This document shows, in pieces, positions 1-11,650 of a DNA stretch of 64,000 bases. Each line of letters starts with the position of its first letter. The stretch's first letter is position 1. The position numbers and the translations under genes were made by a program. The DNA is from Paraspadella gotoi (Eukaryota > Chaetognatha), in NCBI GenBank assembly GCA_051294375.1, contig CM119264.1, forward strand, positions 2,042,481-2,106,480. Direction: 5' to 3'. Below the pieces are notes generated by a model. The model was not told the origin of the DNA, made no database searches, and saw only the letters and a program-made list of their open reading frames with translations.

Positions 1-730
1 TGTTGTGCGATTGCGACTACCGACTATTCAATCAGTCAAGCAAATACAAGCACTCTTTTATAAAGAAAGCAAGCAACGTAAAAAAAAAATTAGAGGAAAT
101 GAGAGGAAGGGCGGAAATCCATACGTTAAGATGGTTATAAATGTAATAATTTTCTTATTAAATTCATTTTTATTGGTTAGTTTTACATTTTTCCCACCCG
201 CAGTATCGAGAGAGAGAGAGAGAGAGAGNNNNNNNNNNNNNNNNNNNNNNNNNNNNNNNNNNNNNNNNNNNNNNNNNNNNNNNNNNNNNNNNNNNNNNNN
301 NNNNNNNNNNNNNNNNNNNNNNNNNNNNNNNNNNNNNNNNNNNNNNNNNNNNNNNNNNNNNNNNNNNNNNNNNNNNNNNNNNNNNNNNNNNNNNNNNNNN
401 NNNNNNNNNNNNNNNNNNNNNNNNNNNNNNNNNNNNNNNNNNNNNNNNNNNNNNNNNNNNNNNNNNNNNNNNNNNNNNNNNNNNNNNNNNNNNNNNNNNN
501 NNNNNNNNNNNNNNNNNNNNNNNNNNNNNNNNNNNNNNNNNNNNNNNNNNNNNNNNNNNNNNNNNNNNNNNNNNNNNNNNNNNNNNNNNNNNNNNNNNNN
601 NNNNNNNNNNNNNNNNNNNNNNNNNNNNNNNNNNNNNNNNNNNNNNNNNNNNNNNNNNNNNNNNNNNNNNNNNNNNNNNNNNNNNNNNNNNNNNNNNNNN
701 NNNNNNNNNNNNNNNNNNNNNNNNNNNNNN
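1..730. other. intergenic, (AG)n tract and large gap
   Basis: AT-rich sequence with no convincing exon. An (AG)n tract starts at about 210 and runs into a gap of N from 229 to 730. The open frame across this stretch is only kept open by the gap. Confidence 0.7.
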
Positions 731-1164
731 ATTATGCTACCGGCACCAAGTTATTCAATGGAATTAGAAATATTCGGCACTCGGCTTTCACAAAAAGGCA
801 ATGATCGACGCTGATTTGATGATTGAGTTGTAAATGGAAGCTCGTGATTGGTCAAGAAAAACAACATCGTCAACTACGAAATCTAAAATTTCGGAGCTGG
901 CGATTGGTCGATTGATAATAGTGAATGCGGTCTCATAATTGGTTCGCAACGAAATGAATTCGTTGGTTACTCGAGTGGGTTCTGCAAAGTAAAAAGATGA
1001 ATTTGGAATTGAGTGAGTGATTAAGTGATAGGGAGAGAGAATTTTTTTTTTTAGGGAGAGAGAAAGTGACTCAGAGAGAGAGAGAGACTACGAAGAATGG
1101 TTTCCTCTTGTAATCTCATAAGGCGACTTTGCTGTCCCGTGAATCCAAGGATGGAGCTTGACGT

Positions 1165-1229
1165 GATTGTGTCACGTGATTTCGAGCAGAGGATCTCACG
1201 TGATGAGAGTCACGTGACAGAATCACGTT
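1165..1229. promoter_or_regulatory. cluster of CACGTG E-boxes
   Basis: Three CACGTG palindromes lie within 44 bases (1,173, 1,197 and 1,211), with a fourth half-matching CACGTT at 1,224. The third sits in the 10-base palindrome GTCACGTGAC (1,209-1,218). That is the ideal site for bHLH-leucine-zipper factors such as USF and MITF/TFEB (the CLEAR element). No gene start is recognisable next to it, so a promoter role is inference. Confidence 0.45.
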
Positions 1230-1330
1230 TCACGCACGAGAAAATCTTTTTCCTCATTTTCGTGTTTTTTCCGCAAAGAAAGAAAATTGAAAGAGAAAGT
1301 TGAACATATGGAGGAAGAGAGAAAGAGGAA

Positions 1331-1441
1331 GACGACGACGACGATGACAGTGACGACGACGACAGTGAAGACGACGATGAAGACGATGAGGACGACGACA
1401 ATGAAGACGAAGACGACGACGAAGACGACGACGACGACGAA
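1331..1441. repeat. (GAC)n-rich triplet repeat
   Basis: Imperfect GAC/GAT/GAA triplet tract. In one + frame it reads as a run of Asp/Glu that stays open to a stop near 1,612, but a stop lies just upstream and there is no ATG in that frame. I treat it as a microsatellite, not an acidic protein. Confidence 0.8.
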
Positions 1442-1628
1442 ACATCTGCTTTCCGCTTTTTTTGTGAATTATTTCCATCTCTCCTTTTCCCGCCCCAACT
1501 TATTGAGAGTGAGTCCCACCCACTGGCCGACCTATTGTTCCTTACCCAGCGATCCAGAAGAGATTTTCTTAAACTCACCCTCGGATGCACCCGGCCTTTC
1601 CTTACCTTTTTAGGAAAGGGCTGAATCT

Positions 1629-1660
<32 letters not shown>

Positions 1661-1665
1661 AAGCT

Positions 1666-2559
1666 GGTCGAACCCAAATGTTTTTTCATTTTTTTTTTTT
1701 TCGAGTTTAATTTATTCTTAATCTTTTTTTGTTTTTTCTGTCCCTCGTTTGCTTTGGATAGAAAATTGCTGGTTGTAGAATATCATTATTGATTTATTCT
1801 TTTTTTGCAATTGGACGAGCCCATCGTGCGCTGCTTTTTTGTTCGCTTTATATTGCTCAGCGGAGATGTTGATGAAACTTTCAGGACCAAACGGTGAAAA
1901 ATATAGATATAAAATGAAAAATTCAGGGAAGCAGTGAGGTGAGGGAAAGAAATTACATACTGCACATAGTGCGCACAGAACGTAAAAATAACGTGAGGGA
2001 CGCTGGTGTCCGAGTATACGGAAAAACCAACACTAGACTATTCGCACTCGTGAGCGGGAGACTCGCTCTCCTAATATGGTCGCGCCGCAGAGAGAAGAGA
2101 GAGAGAGAGAGAGTGAGGAGGAGAATAGAGAGAGGAGAGAGAGAGAAGAAAGGAAGTGAGAGAGAGAGAAGAAGATGAAGTTAATGGAGGGGGAGAGGAT
2201 TTTAAAAGCGACGGTGGAAGAATGGCGATGCAACGAGGGAGACTCGTTGGAGATAGATGTCTTGGAATAATTGGTAGGGGGACTTTGGACTGGCTCTTCG
2301 GGGGATTACAAACCGTGACTCGTGTGTTGTTGGCACTGGGGACGTTCGAGTGCTTAGGTCTGGCTCGCAACGTATCACTTCTACATCCTCAAGTACACTG
2401 TCGATGAATAGTACGTTTGTCACAAAGATCATCGCAGCATGGCATTCTCCCCACATCATTCTCTCTATCGAAGAGTCTGTAGAATTCTCTCCCTCATCGA
2501 AAGCACCTTTACCATTCAGTCATATTTACCTTCTATAATTTCGGCTCAGTCTACCAATG
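1666..2559. other. intergenic, no supported gene
   Basis: AT-rich DNA followed by a purine-rich (GA)n stretch at about 2,096-2,175. Several overlapping short open frames exist on both strands around 2,150-2,460, none with a recognisable domain or codon pattern. Confidence 0.6.
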
Positions 2560-3655
2560 ATTATGCTACACAGGACACCAAGATTATTCAATTGGAATAA
2601 AATTTAATTCGGCATCATACGGCGTTTCACAAAAAGGCAATGATCGGACGCTGATTTGGATGAATTGACTTGTTTAATTGGGAAGCTAGGGTGATTGAAT
2701 CAAGAAAGAACAAACATACGTCAACGATGACGGAATCTAACTTCGGCAGCTGGCGGATTGGTTCGGGAGTGGATAAAGTGAATTATTCATCATGATTGGG
2801 TATCGCGTGCAACGGAAATAGAATCTTCTGTTGGGTTACTCAAGTCTATGGAGTTTCATGCATAGTGAAAAGAATGAATGTCGAATTGGGAGTTGAAGTG
2901 AAAGTGATAGGGAGAGAAAAGTTGACCCAATGAAGAGAAGGAGAGAGTAGAGAGAAGAGAGAGCAGATGAAGAAGGACTCAGGTTTGCGAACGAGAGGCG
3001 TGAATGTTTTTTCCGATATATGGAAAATATCTCATAGGTCGCACTGTATGCTGTCGCCGTGAATCCAAGTTGTGTAGCGTTAGCGTGATTGTAGAGGCGT
3101 CTACGTGATTTTCGGAAGCAGGAGAGATCCACGTCGATGGAAGACGTCAACGATGGAACCAAATCGTACACGTTTCGGACGGCACGCAGAAAATCTCATT
3201 TCTGTCCTCAGATTTCGTGGTTTGTATTATGTCCGCAAAGAAAGAAAAAATTGAGAGACGAAAAGTGTGGAACGCAATAATGAGGAAAGAGATGAAAGAG
3301 GGAGGGAACGACGGACGACAATGTCATAGAGAAAAGACTACGGGACGACGATGATAGTATCGACGTCAACTGTGAAGACGACGAACGACGATCCCGGAGA
3401 AACAATTCGAGCATTCCGCTCATTTGTTTGGAGTATTTCCATTCTCCTTGTCCAACACGCGCCAACTTGATTGAAAGTTGAGTCCCACCCACAGTGGGCC
3501 GATGCCTATCTTGTTTCCTTTTACCTCATGCGATTCCGAAATGAGATTTCTTAAACCACTGGCCTCGGGATGTCACCGGCCTTTCCTTTACCTTTGTAGG
3601 AAAGGGCTGAAATCCTCAATCTCCAATTCTCTCTCTAATCTATCTCCGAGCTTTT
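2560..3655. repeat. direct duplication A, noisy copy
   Basis: Second copy of 731-1,665. It carries many one- to three-base insertions and some substitutions, spread evenly through unique and repeat sequence. The E-box cluster is scrambled here (CTACGTGA, CCACGTCG, ACACGTTT at about 3,098-3,175). This pattern is like an uncorrected long read and unlike ordinary divergence. Confidence 0.75.
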
Positions 3656-4403
3656 CTCTTCTCGACTACTAACTACTCGCTCTCTTTATATCGTCCTACC
3701 TTATCTGATGGCTATGCTTAATCGGATCGTAGTCTGTATCTCTCTATCTCTCATCTCGTGTCTCTGCTCTCGTCGCGGATCCTGTGAGTTCAAGCGTGTC
3801 GATCGATCGTTCCGAGCTCTCCCTTAATATCGCTCATCTGAAACTTATTCTACACTATCGTCCTCTCTCGTGCGGCCTACCTCTCATGTTTCTCGACTTT
3901 GCCAGTTATAGAGTTATTCATATGCCTTGTTATTTATTAATGTCTATATATGTGAACAGAGTAAAAGAACCATTAGATTGAAATTCCCAGAACCGCCACA
4001 TTTCACTTATGCGACCATCCCCCTGGCTCAATCTCTCCCTTCCGCCCCTGCGCCCACCACCGCCCGCCTCTCCCACCTCCTCAGTCTCCCTCTTTGAGGC
4101 GAACGAGACCGGAATTATTTTTTATGCACCAGATACTTTTCCCTTTTTTTTTTTTCTCCATTGTTTTTTAGGTAAAAAATAAAAAAGAAAAACAATGAGT
4201 TGATAGAAATAAAAGAGAAAGAGAACAACATAATTGTGAACGAACGGTATTCGGANNNNNNNNNNNNNNNNNNNNNNNNNACGACGACGACGACGACAAG
4301 GTCAAACGCTGCTAGTTACTCCAAAAAAACGAAATGATAGAGTTGCAACCATTTTGAACAATTCATACGTAAACGAATTCAGTAGTTTCATCAACTAAAA
4401 TTA

Positions 4404-4434
<31 letters not shown>

Positions 4435-4810
4435 TAGAAATGACCGGAGCAGTTGCATCAACAAATAAGTAGAATCAACAGTGAACTCACTGNNNNNNNN
4501 NNTCACGAAGACCACAACGACGACGACGACGCAGACAACGACGATAAAAACGACGACGACGACGTCGACGACAATAGAAAAACAACTAAAGCTTAAAGAA
4601 CAATTAATATTTTCGCTGGAGGCGAAAAGAATTTTCTGAATCGAAAAGAGAGAATAAATTGATTCTTTTTCCGAGGAAGTTAAAGGCGAAAGAGGGGGTT
4701 AGTCATCGTCGTCGTCGTCATCATCGTCTTATTCGTCGTCGTCATCGTCGTCATTGCATGATCGCCAATCACATCTTCGGTCATCGTCGTCTTCATTTTT
4801 TGCAACAAGA

Positions 4811-4849
<39 letters not shown>

Positions 4850-6142
4850 AACTTAGAAAATTGGTCGGATTTTTGATCAGTGGTCGTCGTCGTTATCATC
4901 ATCGTCGTCATCTTCGTCATTGTCGTCGTATTCTCTGCATTTCATACTCAATAAGTCAACGAATCAATGACCAGAAAATCTTTTTTAAATTGCATCAGAA
5001 AAATAAGGGAAAATTCAAAGGGAAAATAAGGGAAAATTCAATTTGACAGAAGAGTATCGGGCTCTCTTTTCTCAAAGCGTCCCATTTCTGTTTCTTTATC
5101 CTTAAATTTAATTTTAATATTAATATTAATATTTAACTTTAATTTATAATAATCCTTAACCCTATTTAAACTTAATCCTTAAACTAAACTATTACTTTAT
5201 AAATTCATAAATCTTTAACCCTAAAAAATTAATTTAATTTCAAATACATAATGAATTAGGGTTCTGAGGAGAAATAATGCCGAGAATCGAATGACCAAAA
5301 ACTTAGGCCGACAGAATTCGCCGACAAGTTAGAGTCTCAGCCGACTTTTAATGCCGACAGCGATGATGACCAAATTACAGAGGAAACCGCTAATCCTTAT
5401 GACATCGACGATGACATTTAACGACATCAGCGATGACATTGGACAATGGACATGTCGCGATTGACAACGGATCAAAAGGGACAAATCGAATTCTGACTTC
5501 GACAAGGATCGATTGTCAATTCCTCCTCTTCTTCCTCTTCCTCCTCCTCCTCCTCCTCCTCCTCCTTAGGTCGGACCGACATCAAAGGAAGCGGAACCTT
5601 TCCTGAACTAACAGCGTCGTAACTTACCTTTCAAATTGGCGGAAGATGACGACGACGACGACGACAACAACAACAACAACGATCCAGGTTCCAATCCGTC
5701 AGGCGACGACGAATTAGTTTTTTTCGTAAACAAGATTAGTGACGGCAAAGATCGAGAGGCGAAGGATCGAGGAAAAGATGGATTTTAGTTGCGCGAGAGA
5801 AGATCGACGCGAATGTAAACAAAAGGTAAACAAAGAGGTAAACAAATGACGATAAACAGAAAAAACAAAAGATCCAAACAAATCTGAGGTCATCGGATCC
5901 AAACGGAATTAATTCGGAGGCGAGGTGAGTTACGTCGTGAGGTTCGAGGTTAAAAGGTGAGGGTCAAATGAGGTTAAATCGCGGCGGAGAAAATCAAACG
6001 CGGCGGGAAAATCCTTGTCATTAATCAATAATTGCTGAGTTCGTTAAACACGTTTCGTGGTGAATTAAAAGGAAGTGATAAGTCTGAGTCATCCAGTTTC
6101 TTCTTACGAAATGGTTAAACCCATTTTTTTTTAAATACAAAT
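3656..6142. other. intergenic, triplet repeats and small gaps
   Basis: No gene recognised. It contains a CT-rich stretch to about 3,780, gaps at 4,256-4,280 and 4,493-4,502, and a TTTAATATTAATATT-rich region (5,095-5,240) that grades into CCTTAAAC motifs. A (TCC)n tract lies at about 5,533-5,568 and short GAC/AAC triplet runs at 5,646-5,681. Confidence 0.6.
4281..4852. repeat. clustered (GAC)n and (GTC)n arrays
   Basis: Separate pure or near-pure ACG-type triplet runs occur at about 4,281-4,297, 4,404-4,434, 4,518-4,573, 4,704-4,755 (as GTC) and 4,811-4,850. Both orientations lie within 600 bases, so complementary runs could fold back on each other. Confidence 0.8.
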
Positions 6143-6195
6143 TATTCAATCATTTAATGAATAAGCTATCTCGCCCCTCACTTTAAACAGGCTAC
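6143..6195 (+). repeat. dispersed repeat end, copy 1
   Basis: Contains AATGAATAAGCTATCT followed by CGCCCCTCACTTTAAACAGGC. Closely related sequence occurs at 56,677-56,740 (+), 57,467-57,520 (-), 20,302-20,342 (-) and 20,994-21,021 (+). The similarity suggests the end of a dispersed element, perhaps a small DNA transposon. No transposase is visible. Confidence 0.45.
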
Positions 6196-7127
6196 GGTGG
6201 CTTTAAGCCTTCATCCTTCTTACTAGGTAATAACATCGCAGAACTCTGAAACATTTCAATTAAAACTCTCTAACTCTCGAGTTTATTAACNNNNNNNNNN
6301 NNNNNNNNNNNNNNNNNNNNNNNNNNNNNNNNNNNNNNNNNNNNNNNNNNNNNNNNNNNNNNNNNNNNNNNNNNNNNNNNNNNNNNNNNNNNNNNNNNNN
6401 NNNNNNNNNNNNNNNNNNNNNNNNNNNNNNNNNNNNNNNNNNNNNNNNNNNNNNNNNNNNNNNNNNNNNNNNNNNNNNNNNNNNNNNNNNNNNNNNNNNN
6501 NNNNNNNNNNTCACTCTCGAGTTGATTAACTCCCAAAGAATCTGGCTTCATCGTTCAATCACAGAAATTCGTGAATGGAAATGAAGTGATTGCTCTGTCT
6601 AATTTTGGAGAGTGGGTCTGGTTATTTCTCACATGTGAATTTCCCGCCCGCCCGCGAAGAGTTCGGTGATTCTGTCACATCTTGATCGTTCGTCCCCAAA
6701 CAATTTCGCATCCAAATATCTGCGTCCCCAAAACTTTCTCCCTAATTGTTCCCATTAGACCCCCGACCGTTCGTACGGAAAAAAAACCCGGACGTCGTAA
6801 AACGAGGCGACCGGACAAACGGACAATGGGACAATGTGAGGCGAAAGATCGTGAGAGGTCGTTGGAGAGAGAGAGAGAGAGAGAGAGAGACGATGAGACC
6901 GTCTTTTTAGCGAAGACGTTAAAAATCTGAGAATTCGATGGTGAGAAACTCGTTCCTCTTTTTCGTCGAAACCAAAGATTTTAAGAAAATGAAGGAAAGA
7001 TTTATTGGAAAAGGGAAAGATTTAGAGTTTTAGATGGAAAGGGAAGAAAAAGATTTGGGAAAGATTTATAATGATTTAGATTTTTTGAAAAAAATTTAAA
7101 GTTGAGTGTTGAGATTTCATGCGCTTA
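6196..7127. other. intergenic with gap
   Basis: A gap runs from 6,291 to 6,510, flanked on both sides by similar 'CTCTCGAGTT(T/G)ATTAAC' sequence, so a tandem array probably lies inside. An (AG)n tract is at about 6,868-6,891. No gene is recognised. Confidence 0.6.
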
Positions 7128-7256
7128 GGGACTCACTACTAGGAATGCACTGGTAGGGATCAATGCTAGGGATGCAATGCTTGGGATGCATTGCTAGGGA
7201 TGTATTGCTTGGGATTCAATGCTTGGGATGCAATGCTTGGGATGCAATGCTAGTGA
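7128..7256. repeat. 14-bp minisatellite
   Basis: About eight imperfect tandem units of a 14-base motif close to AATGCTTGGGATGC. Units near the right end are almost identical and those at the left are more degraded. Confidence 0.85.
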
Positions 7257-9510
7257 CGCGCTGATAAGAACCCGATTTACTGTTCTTGACTCGTGGCGAA
7301 GAAAGAAGCAAAAAATAACAGTAACAAAGAAGAATGAGGAAAATAAACAAACTGAGTGCGAAACGATATCAACTTTGGTCGTCGTCGTCGTCGTCGTTGT
7401 TATCGTCATCTTCATCTTCATCTTCGTCTTCGTTATCGTCTTAAACATCTAAGTCGTCGTATTCTTCGTCTTCATCTTCGTCGTCGTCGTCTTCATCGCT
7501 CATCCTTCCGGAAAGAGAGAGACGGTTTCGTGCGTGGATTCGGTGGACGAACGGCTCGAGGGTCCTTTTGTCGTTGTTGTCGGTTTGGTTTAGATTGTTG
7601 TTATGTTATTGTTGTGGTAATGTACTCATTGTTTCACAACGTCTGCTGAGGACGGTAGAGGATGTTGAGTTCGTGTACGGTGTCGTTGGTGTCGTGCGCG
7701 TCGCGGATCAGTCGTCGGCAAAGTGAGGTTACTTATGTTTGTCGTCGTCGTTCCGTCTTCGATCCAATCTGTGGCCGTGATTTCAATCCCATCGGCGGGG
7801 GTGGTTAAATGACGAGAGAGGAGGAGGAGGAAGGAGGAAAAGAAAGACACAACAGGGGCGAAAGATAGAGTAGCGCGCGACCACAATCCTTTAATAATTT
7901 CTTTTCGGTCTTTTACAAGTCTATACCTTACAATCGAATCCGCGGCTTACCGATCGAGAAAATACGCGCTTGAGAAAATATTTCTTTTCACCTTCCTCAA
8001 GATGTAATGTCTTTTATCTTTTTATATCCGCCATAGAAGTCTAAAGAATTACGGGAGTTGTGAAATCGGAATTCGAATCCGAGAGACGATGAATGGTAAA
8101 AGAGAAAGAGAGGTAAGAAAGAGAAATAACAACGGTGGGAGATCGATAAGAAGACGTTGACAGAAAAGTAAGAGAAGGTCAAGCATCTGAACTGGCGCGC
8201 TCACAGGCAATATACTGGAGGAAGGCTTTATTCGTTGGTTTTGGATTTCAAGTTCATCCTTAGCTCATCTTTTTTTTTTAGGACTACAATGATAGCTCAT
8301 CCATCTCTAACGTTTCGATCACTATACAATACCCTTCTTTTTTTTTTTTTGCCCTGCGTTTGACACTGGCACGCCTCCGGCGCGGCAGCTGAGGCGTTCT
8401 GAGAATGTGTAAAAGACCGGACGATCAGACGATGAATGAAGCAGCAGAAGACGGACAGGACGAAAGCGAAGACAATAGNNNNNNNNNNNNNNNNNNNNNN
8501 NNNCGTCGTCGTCGTCGTCGTCTTCATCATCGTCGTCGTCGTCTTTCCACTCAACCGCCCATCGGCCCCCGGGGCGGAGCTTCAAGGGGAGAGAGGAGGA
8601 GGAGGAGGAGGAGGAGGAGGAGGAGGAAGAAGAGGAGCGGGGCGAAAGATAGAGTAGGCGGACCAGAGATGCGCTTTCTATTTTTCTCTTCACGTCTTCT
8701 TATCGATCGCGGGTTCGAATCCTTCTCAGGGTAAGTCTTTTTTATCCAGGGTAAGTTCTCGAATTTCGGGTGAGTTTGATCCGGAATTCGAGAGAGACGA
8801 TGAATGGTAAGGAAGAGAGAGTTAGAGTGGGTCAGAGGTAAGGAAGCGCAGCAATATGGAGGTAGGTTGGTTGGATTTATTTTTTTTTTTTTTTTAGGAA
8901 AAAATGAAAGTCATGAAGTTAATTGATCATAAATTACTTTTTTTTTGTCTGCCTGAAGCTACTACTTCATTGACTAAGAGAGAGAGANNNNNNNNNNNNN
9001 NNNNNNNNNNNNNNNNNNNNNNNNNNNNNNNNNNNNNNNNNNNNNNNNNNNNNNNNNNNNNNNNNNNNNNNNNNNNNNNNNNNNNNNNNNNNNNNNNNNN
9101 NNNNNNNNNNNNNNNNNNNNNNNNNNNNNNNNNNNNNNNNNNNNNNNNNNNNNNNNNNNNNNGACCAGGAATGAGACAGAGACAAAGAGTATGAGTCATC
9201 CCTTGTCAGACAAGTGATCCAAATTCCAGATATATAATCTTTTAATCGTCTATGAATAAAAAGAGTAGACTTCATTTTTTCCTACTATCTGTCTATAGTC
9301 TTCTTTTCTTACTTATCCTATTCTATTTCTAATTCCTATTAGTAACCATCTTACTAATTCCTTTCTCAGTTCTTCTAAATTCTAATCCTTTTTCTAATCC
9401 TTTTTCCCCTTAATTTCCTAATCTTTTCTTTCTTCTCTTTACTTCTCTTTCATTCGTCACGTTTTCTCCTCCCATTTTTTTCCTCTTCCTTTCTTATTAC
9501 TTTACTTCAT
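7257..9510. other. intergenic, GTC repeats and possible SINE pieces
   Basis: (GTC)n/(TTC)n tracts occur at about 7,378-7,440 and 7,455-7,500, a gap at 8,479-8,503, (CGT)n at 8,504-8,541 and (GGA)n at 8,593-8,632. A large gap at 8,988-9,162 follows an AGAGAG tract. Two related segments share GGGGCGAAAGATAGAGTAG (7,855 and 8,638) and, further on, a 'GACGATGAATGGTAA' motif (8,086 and 8,798), so a dispersed repeat is present twice. No protein-coding gene is recognised. Confidence 0.55.
8712..8722 (+). promoter_or_regulatory. RNA polymerase III B-box-like site
   Basis: GGTTCGAATCC is an exact match to the tRNA T-loop/B-box consensus. The flanking bases do not pair into a T-stem and no acceptor stem can be drawn, so this is not a tRNA gene. 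It may be part of a tRNA-derived SINE. The related segment near 7,933 has a degraded version (AATCGAATCC). Confidence 0.3.
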
Positions 9511-9665
9511 TCTCCTTATTTCTTCTCTTTATTTTTCCTTAATTTTCCTCCTTTATTTTCCTTACTTTTTCTCTTTATTTTTCCTTAATTTTCCTCCTTT
9601 ATATTCCTTATTTCTTCTCTTTATTTTTCCTTAATTTTCCTCCTTTATTTTCCTTATTTTTCCTC
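9511..9665. repeat. pyrimidine-rich minisatellite, about 45 bp
   Basis: Roughly three and a half tandem copies of a unit containing CTCTTTATTTTTCCTTAATT then TTCCTCCTTTATTTTCCTTA. It sits in a longer T/C-rich region (9,280-10,000). Confidence 0.75.
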
Positions 9666-10856
9666 TCATAAATTGTTGTGATTTCTCCTCCATTTTTATC
9701 GCCACCGAATTGTAACTCGATCTGAGAGAGAGAGTCTGAATTACNNNNNNNNNNGGCGAAATAAAGTAGGTCTCTATATTTTTCGCTCCCGTATTATTTT
9801 CCACAAATTTCTTTCTTTATTTTTTCTTTTCTCTTTTTCCTTTTTGTCTCAAACTTTCAAGTCCTTTTTTTTTCGTTTTTTCCTCTTCAAACTTTCCACG
9901 CATCCACTTTTCTCACTTTTTCCGTTATTATTCTTTTCCTTTTTTTTTCCTTTCTTCCCTTCCACATCTCCTTTTCATCTTCCACAATCCCATCGTCTCG
10001 ATTCACATCTCACATCTCACCCCAGACCTAAAGAGCCTCTGCCCCTCTCATCCCCCCCCTTTCCCTCCATTTCACCGGATTCTCCTTTTGTTCACCAAAT
10101 TCACTCGATCCCATTTTTTTCTCGCGATTTCTCTGGATCGAGTGAATTTCTCCCGACTCGATCCTTCAACAAAGGGTCGAGCCTCTTCGAGTGTCTCCAA
10201 CATCTGGTGGCTCCGCCTCCCGGAGTCTGCGTCCGACGACGACGACGACAACGACGACGNNNNNNNNNNNNNNNNNNNNNNNNNNNNNNNNNNNNNNNNN
10301 NNNNNNNNNNNNNNNNNNNNNNNNNNNNNNNNNNNNNNNNNNNNNNNNNNNNNNNNNNNNNNNNNNNNNNNNNNNNNNNNNNNNNNNNNNNNNNNNNNNN
10401 NNNNNNNNNNNNNNNNNNNNNNNNNNNNNNNNNNNNNNNNCGACGACGACGACGACAACGAGGACGCGACGTCTGTTTCCTTCTTCCGGTTGGAGGATCA
10501 GTGGAGGAATGGAAACGATTGATTGATTGGTTGGTTGGTTGATTGATTGGTTGTTTGATTATTTGATTTGTTGTTGTTAAGGTGAAATAAAAATTAATTG
10601 TTAAGACTCATTTGTAAAATACCGTTGGGTTCAAAAAGTGAGATGTAATCACAGTATGATTTCGAAATTATAAGTTAATTTCCTAATGCTTGCAGCTTGC
10701 ATAAGAAGCTTGGTGAAGAGGTTTCGTTAAAAGGTTTTCTCGGTAAAAATCTCTTCGAGTGAATTTGATCCAAAGATGAAAAGAAAAAGTTTGAGCCATC
10801 AACGTCGGATCTGGGTAAGGTAATTTAGCGGTAATATGATAAGTGATGATATGATA
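9666..10856. other. intergenic, (GAC)n array around gap
   Basis: T/C-rich DNA with a small gap at 9,745-9,754. A GAC triplet run enters a 181-base gap (10,260-10,440) and leaves it still as GAC, so the gap is very probably more of the same array. GATTGATTGGTTGG tetranucleotide repeats follow at 10,518-10,570. No gene is seen. Confidence 0.6.
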
Positions 10857-10858
10857 TG

Positions 10859-10932
<74 letters not shown>

Positions 10933-10937
10933 AATAC

Positions 10938-11001
<64 letters not shown>

Positions 11002-11008
11002 AATAATA
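10857..11008. repeat. (AAT)n array, about 50 units
   Basis: A nearly pure AAT/ATA triplet array of about 150 bases with only two ACT interruptions near 10,931-10,938. Confidence 0.95.
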
Positions 11009-11650
11009 ATAATCATAACAAATCATAACATTATAACTCAAAACAAACTTCTCTGTAATTCTATGAAAAAATCTATAAATGAACCAGTCAATGAACCAGT
11101 GGCTGCGCCAATACATGTAAATTTATATTTTTCCCGCCAAATTTACCTTAGTGGCATGATGCGTTGCAGCTGTGTGCGTCTGCATCGAGATGCGCAGAAT
11201 CTTAGCGCGTTCCGTTTAATCAACGTTCCACCTCTAAGCGTCTACCACGCCCAGTGCGATGCCATCATGCAATATCTTTGTACACTGTCTCTCTCTCTCT
11301 ATCTCTTTCTCTCTCTCTCTCTTTCTCTCTCTCTGTCGAACTCATTCCCAACTCCATTTCTCTCGCTCCCGGATTTCATTACATGTAAATCTAATTCTAA
11401 CTTTTGGAATTTGTTTTTTTTTCTCATTCGTCGAAAACGTAAAGTGAGTACGATATGAAATACAAATTACAAATTTAAGCGTTTAGATTATTTTATTTTG
11501 TTCTTTCATGATTAAATAAGCTGAAGAAATTAAACAAAATTCAGGTTTTTATTTACATTTCTCTCTCTTCTGTTTCATGAGAACTAATTCAACTATGGAA
11601 CGTTAGAAAGTGTAATTAATCAGAATTTCAGAAAAAGAGAAGCATAAAGA
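11009..11650. other. upstream region of the lectin gene
   Basis: No coding exon is visible. It holds a (CT)n tract at 11,288-11,335 and AT-rich DNA up to the lectin start. A sequence 'AATTTCAG' ends at 11,631, twenty bases before the lectin ATG. It would serve as a 3' splice site for an upstream 5'-UTR exon or a spliced leader. No TATA box stands out. Confidence 0.5.

Larger units (their letters stand above)
731..1665. repeat. direct duplication A, clean copy
   Basis: This block recurs in the same orientation at 2,560-3,655. Both begin with ATTATGCTAC and share the same order of landmarks: a 'CACAAAAAGGCAATGATC' stretch, an E-box region, a 'CCGCAAAGAAAGAAAA' stretch and a terminal CT-rich tract. 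The second copy is about 17 percent longer because of scattered short insertions. No homologous protein is recognised in either copy. Confidence 0.8.

Noticed and set aside
1210-1689. Long frames rich in Ser, Asp, Arg or Thr over the GAC tract on both strands
   Set aside because: They are all readings of one triplet repeat; no ATG in the acidic frame and no domain outside the repeat.
8645-8730. tRNA gene on the plus strand
   Set aside because: A perfect B-box is present, but neither the T-stem nor the acceptor stem forms.
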